A stretch of DNA of 6,261 bases, from assembly GCA_020442965.1 (NCBI GenBank), contig JAGRJB010000428.1, positions 1 through 6,261 of the forward strand, written 5' to 3'. The DNA comes from Pseudomonadales bacterium (GTDB taxonomy: Bacteria; Pseudomonadota; Gammaproteobacteria; Steroidobacterales; Steroidobacteraceae). Both the position numbers and the translations under genes were made by a program. Positions 5,781-6,261 of this stretch are shown piece after piece; positions within the stretch are counted from its first letter, which is position 1; each line of letters begins with the position of its first letter. Below the pieces are notes generated by a model. It did not search any database. It was not told where the DNA came from and was given only the letters and a program-made list of their open reading frames with translations.

Positions 5781-6261
5781 GTGATGCAGCGTCGAACGCT
5801 ACTCGGCTTGGCAGGCGCATCCGCAGCAGTGGCCGCGCTAGGGCCCACGGCGATCGCTGCGGCTGGGCGAGCCGAGCCACCGGACCTCGATGACGAACAG
5901 CAGCTTGCACGAGCTTTCCGCAAGCTGGCCTATTCGCTGGACGAGACTGTCATGTTCTGGTGGATGCGCGGTACCCGCTATGGCGTTGTGGACTCGTTTG
6001 CCACCCCGTTCTGGGATATGTACGTGGGCGCGTGGTTCACCACCCATGATCTCGCGGACGATCGCTACGCAGTCACGATGGCCAGCGCAAATTTCTATAC
6101 GCCGCCGAACTCCACCGACTTGCTCGAAGTATTTCGCAATCCATACACCGGCGCCGACGTACCGATCGGGTATCCACCAGCCAAGTCCCGACGCACCGTC
6201 ATGGGTCGCGAGGGCGGCTCTGCGTTCGGCGGCGACATCCAGGGAATGAAGTCCTCGCACC
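5781..6261 (+). CDS. DUF1838 family protein with Tat signal (3' partial)
   Basis: The frame runs open from the GTG-ATG pair to the right edge, giving about 160 residues of a family usually around 250-300 long, so roughly the second half is outside the window. Counting from ATG 5784, residues 2-28 form a twin-arginine signal ('QRRTLLGLAGASAAVAALG', then AIAAAG). The mature part shows what I recall as DUF1838 hallmarks: 'FRKLAYSLDETVMFWWMRGT' at 45-64, 'RYGVVD' at 65-70, 'TPFWDMYVG' near 74-82, 'RYAVTMASANFYTP' near 94-107 and 'LLEVFRNPYTGADVPI' near 113-128. The family has no established function to my knowledge; members are often exported. The gene follows the nitrilase gene by 28 bases with a strong ribosome binding site, so co-expression is very likely and a role on the same substrate is plausible (inference). 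The family call comes from motif memory, not a search. Confidence 0.8.
   Translation, partial: MMQRRTLLGLAGASAAVAALGPTAIAAAGRAEPPDLDDEQQLARAFRKLAYSLDETVMFWWMRGTRYGVVDSFATPFWDMYVGAWFTTHDLADDRYAVTMASANFYTPPNSTDLLEVFRNPYTGADVPIGYPPAKSRRTVMGREGGSAFGGDIQGMKSSH

Noticed and set aside
5838..6260. Minus-strand open frame (140 codons) at the right edge
   Set aside because: The opposite strand carries the Tat signal and DUF1838 motifs with a strong ribosome binding site, so this is a shadow.
1..6261. CRISPR arrays, tRNAs, insertion-sequence ends or phage genes
   Set aside because: No regularly spaced repeats, cloverleaf-like stretch, transposase, integrase or terminal inverted repeats were seen.

Overview
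The window reads as a chromosomal catabolic or nutrient-uptake cluster from a GC-rich (about 60% by eye) Gram-negative bacterium. An outer-membrane TonB-dependent receptor with an 'EVTVTA' TonB box and a C-terminal Phe, twin-arginine (Tat) and Sec signal peptides, and a LysR regulator all point to Proteobacteria. The receptor type is abundant in Sphingomonadales and in Steroidobacter/Nevskia-like Gammaproteobacteria. I cannot fix the genus from the sequence alone.

Layout (all genes on the + strand): (1) 1-583, the C-terminal ligand-binding part of a LysR-type regulator, cut by the left edge; (2) 584-664, a short gap with a good ribosome binding site; (3) 665-3148, a complete 827-residue TonB-dependent receptor; (4) 3149-3459, a 311-base gap with a weak hairpin, a perfect 12-bp palindrome and a possible 35-codon ORF whose stop overlaps the next start; (5) 3460-4518, a secreted alpha/beta hydrolase; (6) 4595-5752, a Tat-exported nitrilase-superfamily (carbon-nitrogen hydrolase) protein with an intact Glu-Lys-Cys triad; (7) 5781-6261, the first 160 codons or so of a Tat-exported DUF1838 protein, cut by the right edge.

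Working model (inference): the receptor imports an organic compound across the outer membrane. The three exported proteins act on it in the periplasm: an ester- or C-C-type hydrolase, an amidase/nitrilase-like enzyme and the uncharacterised DUF1838 protein. The LysR protein senses the compound or a product. Genes 5-7 have close spacing (76 and 28 bases) and strong ribosome binding sites, as in one operon. The substrate cannot be read from the sequence.

Points most worth a second look: the all-periplasmic set of hydrolases with a DUF1838 partner; the hydrolase's missing canonical catalytic Asp, with a Glu in an alternative place; and an A8 run at the end of the nitrilase gene, where a -1 shift would extend the protein exactly to a TGATG overlap with the next gene.
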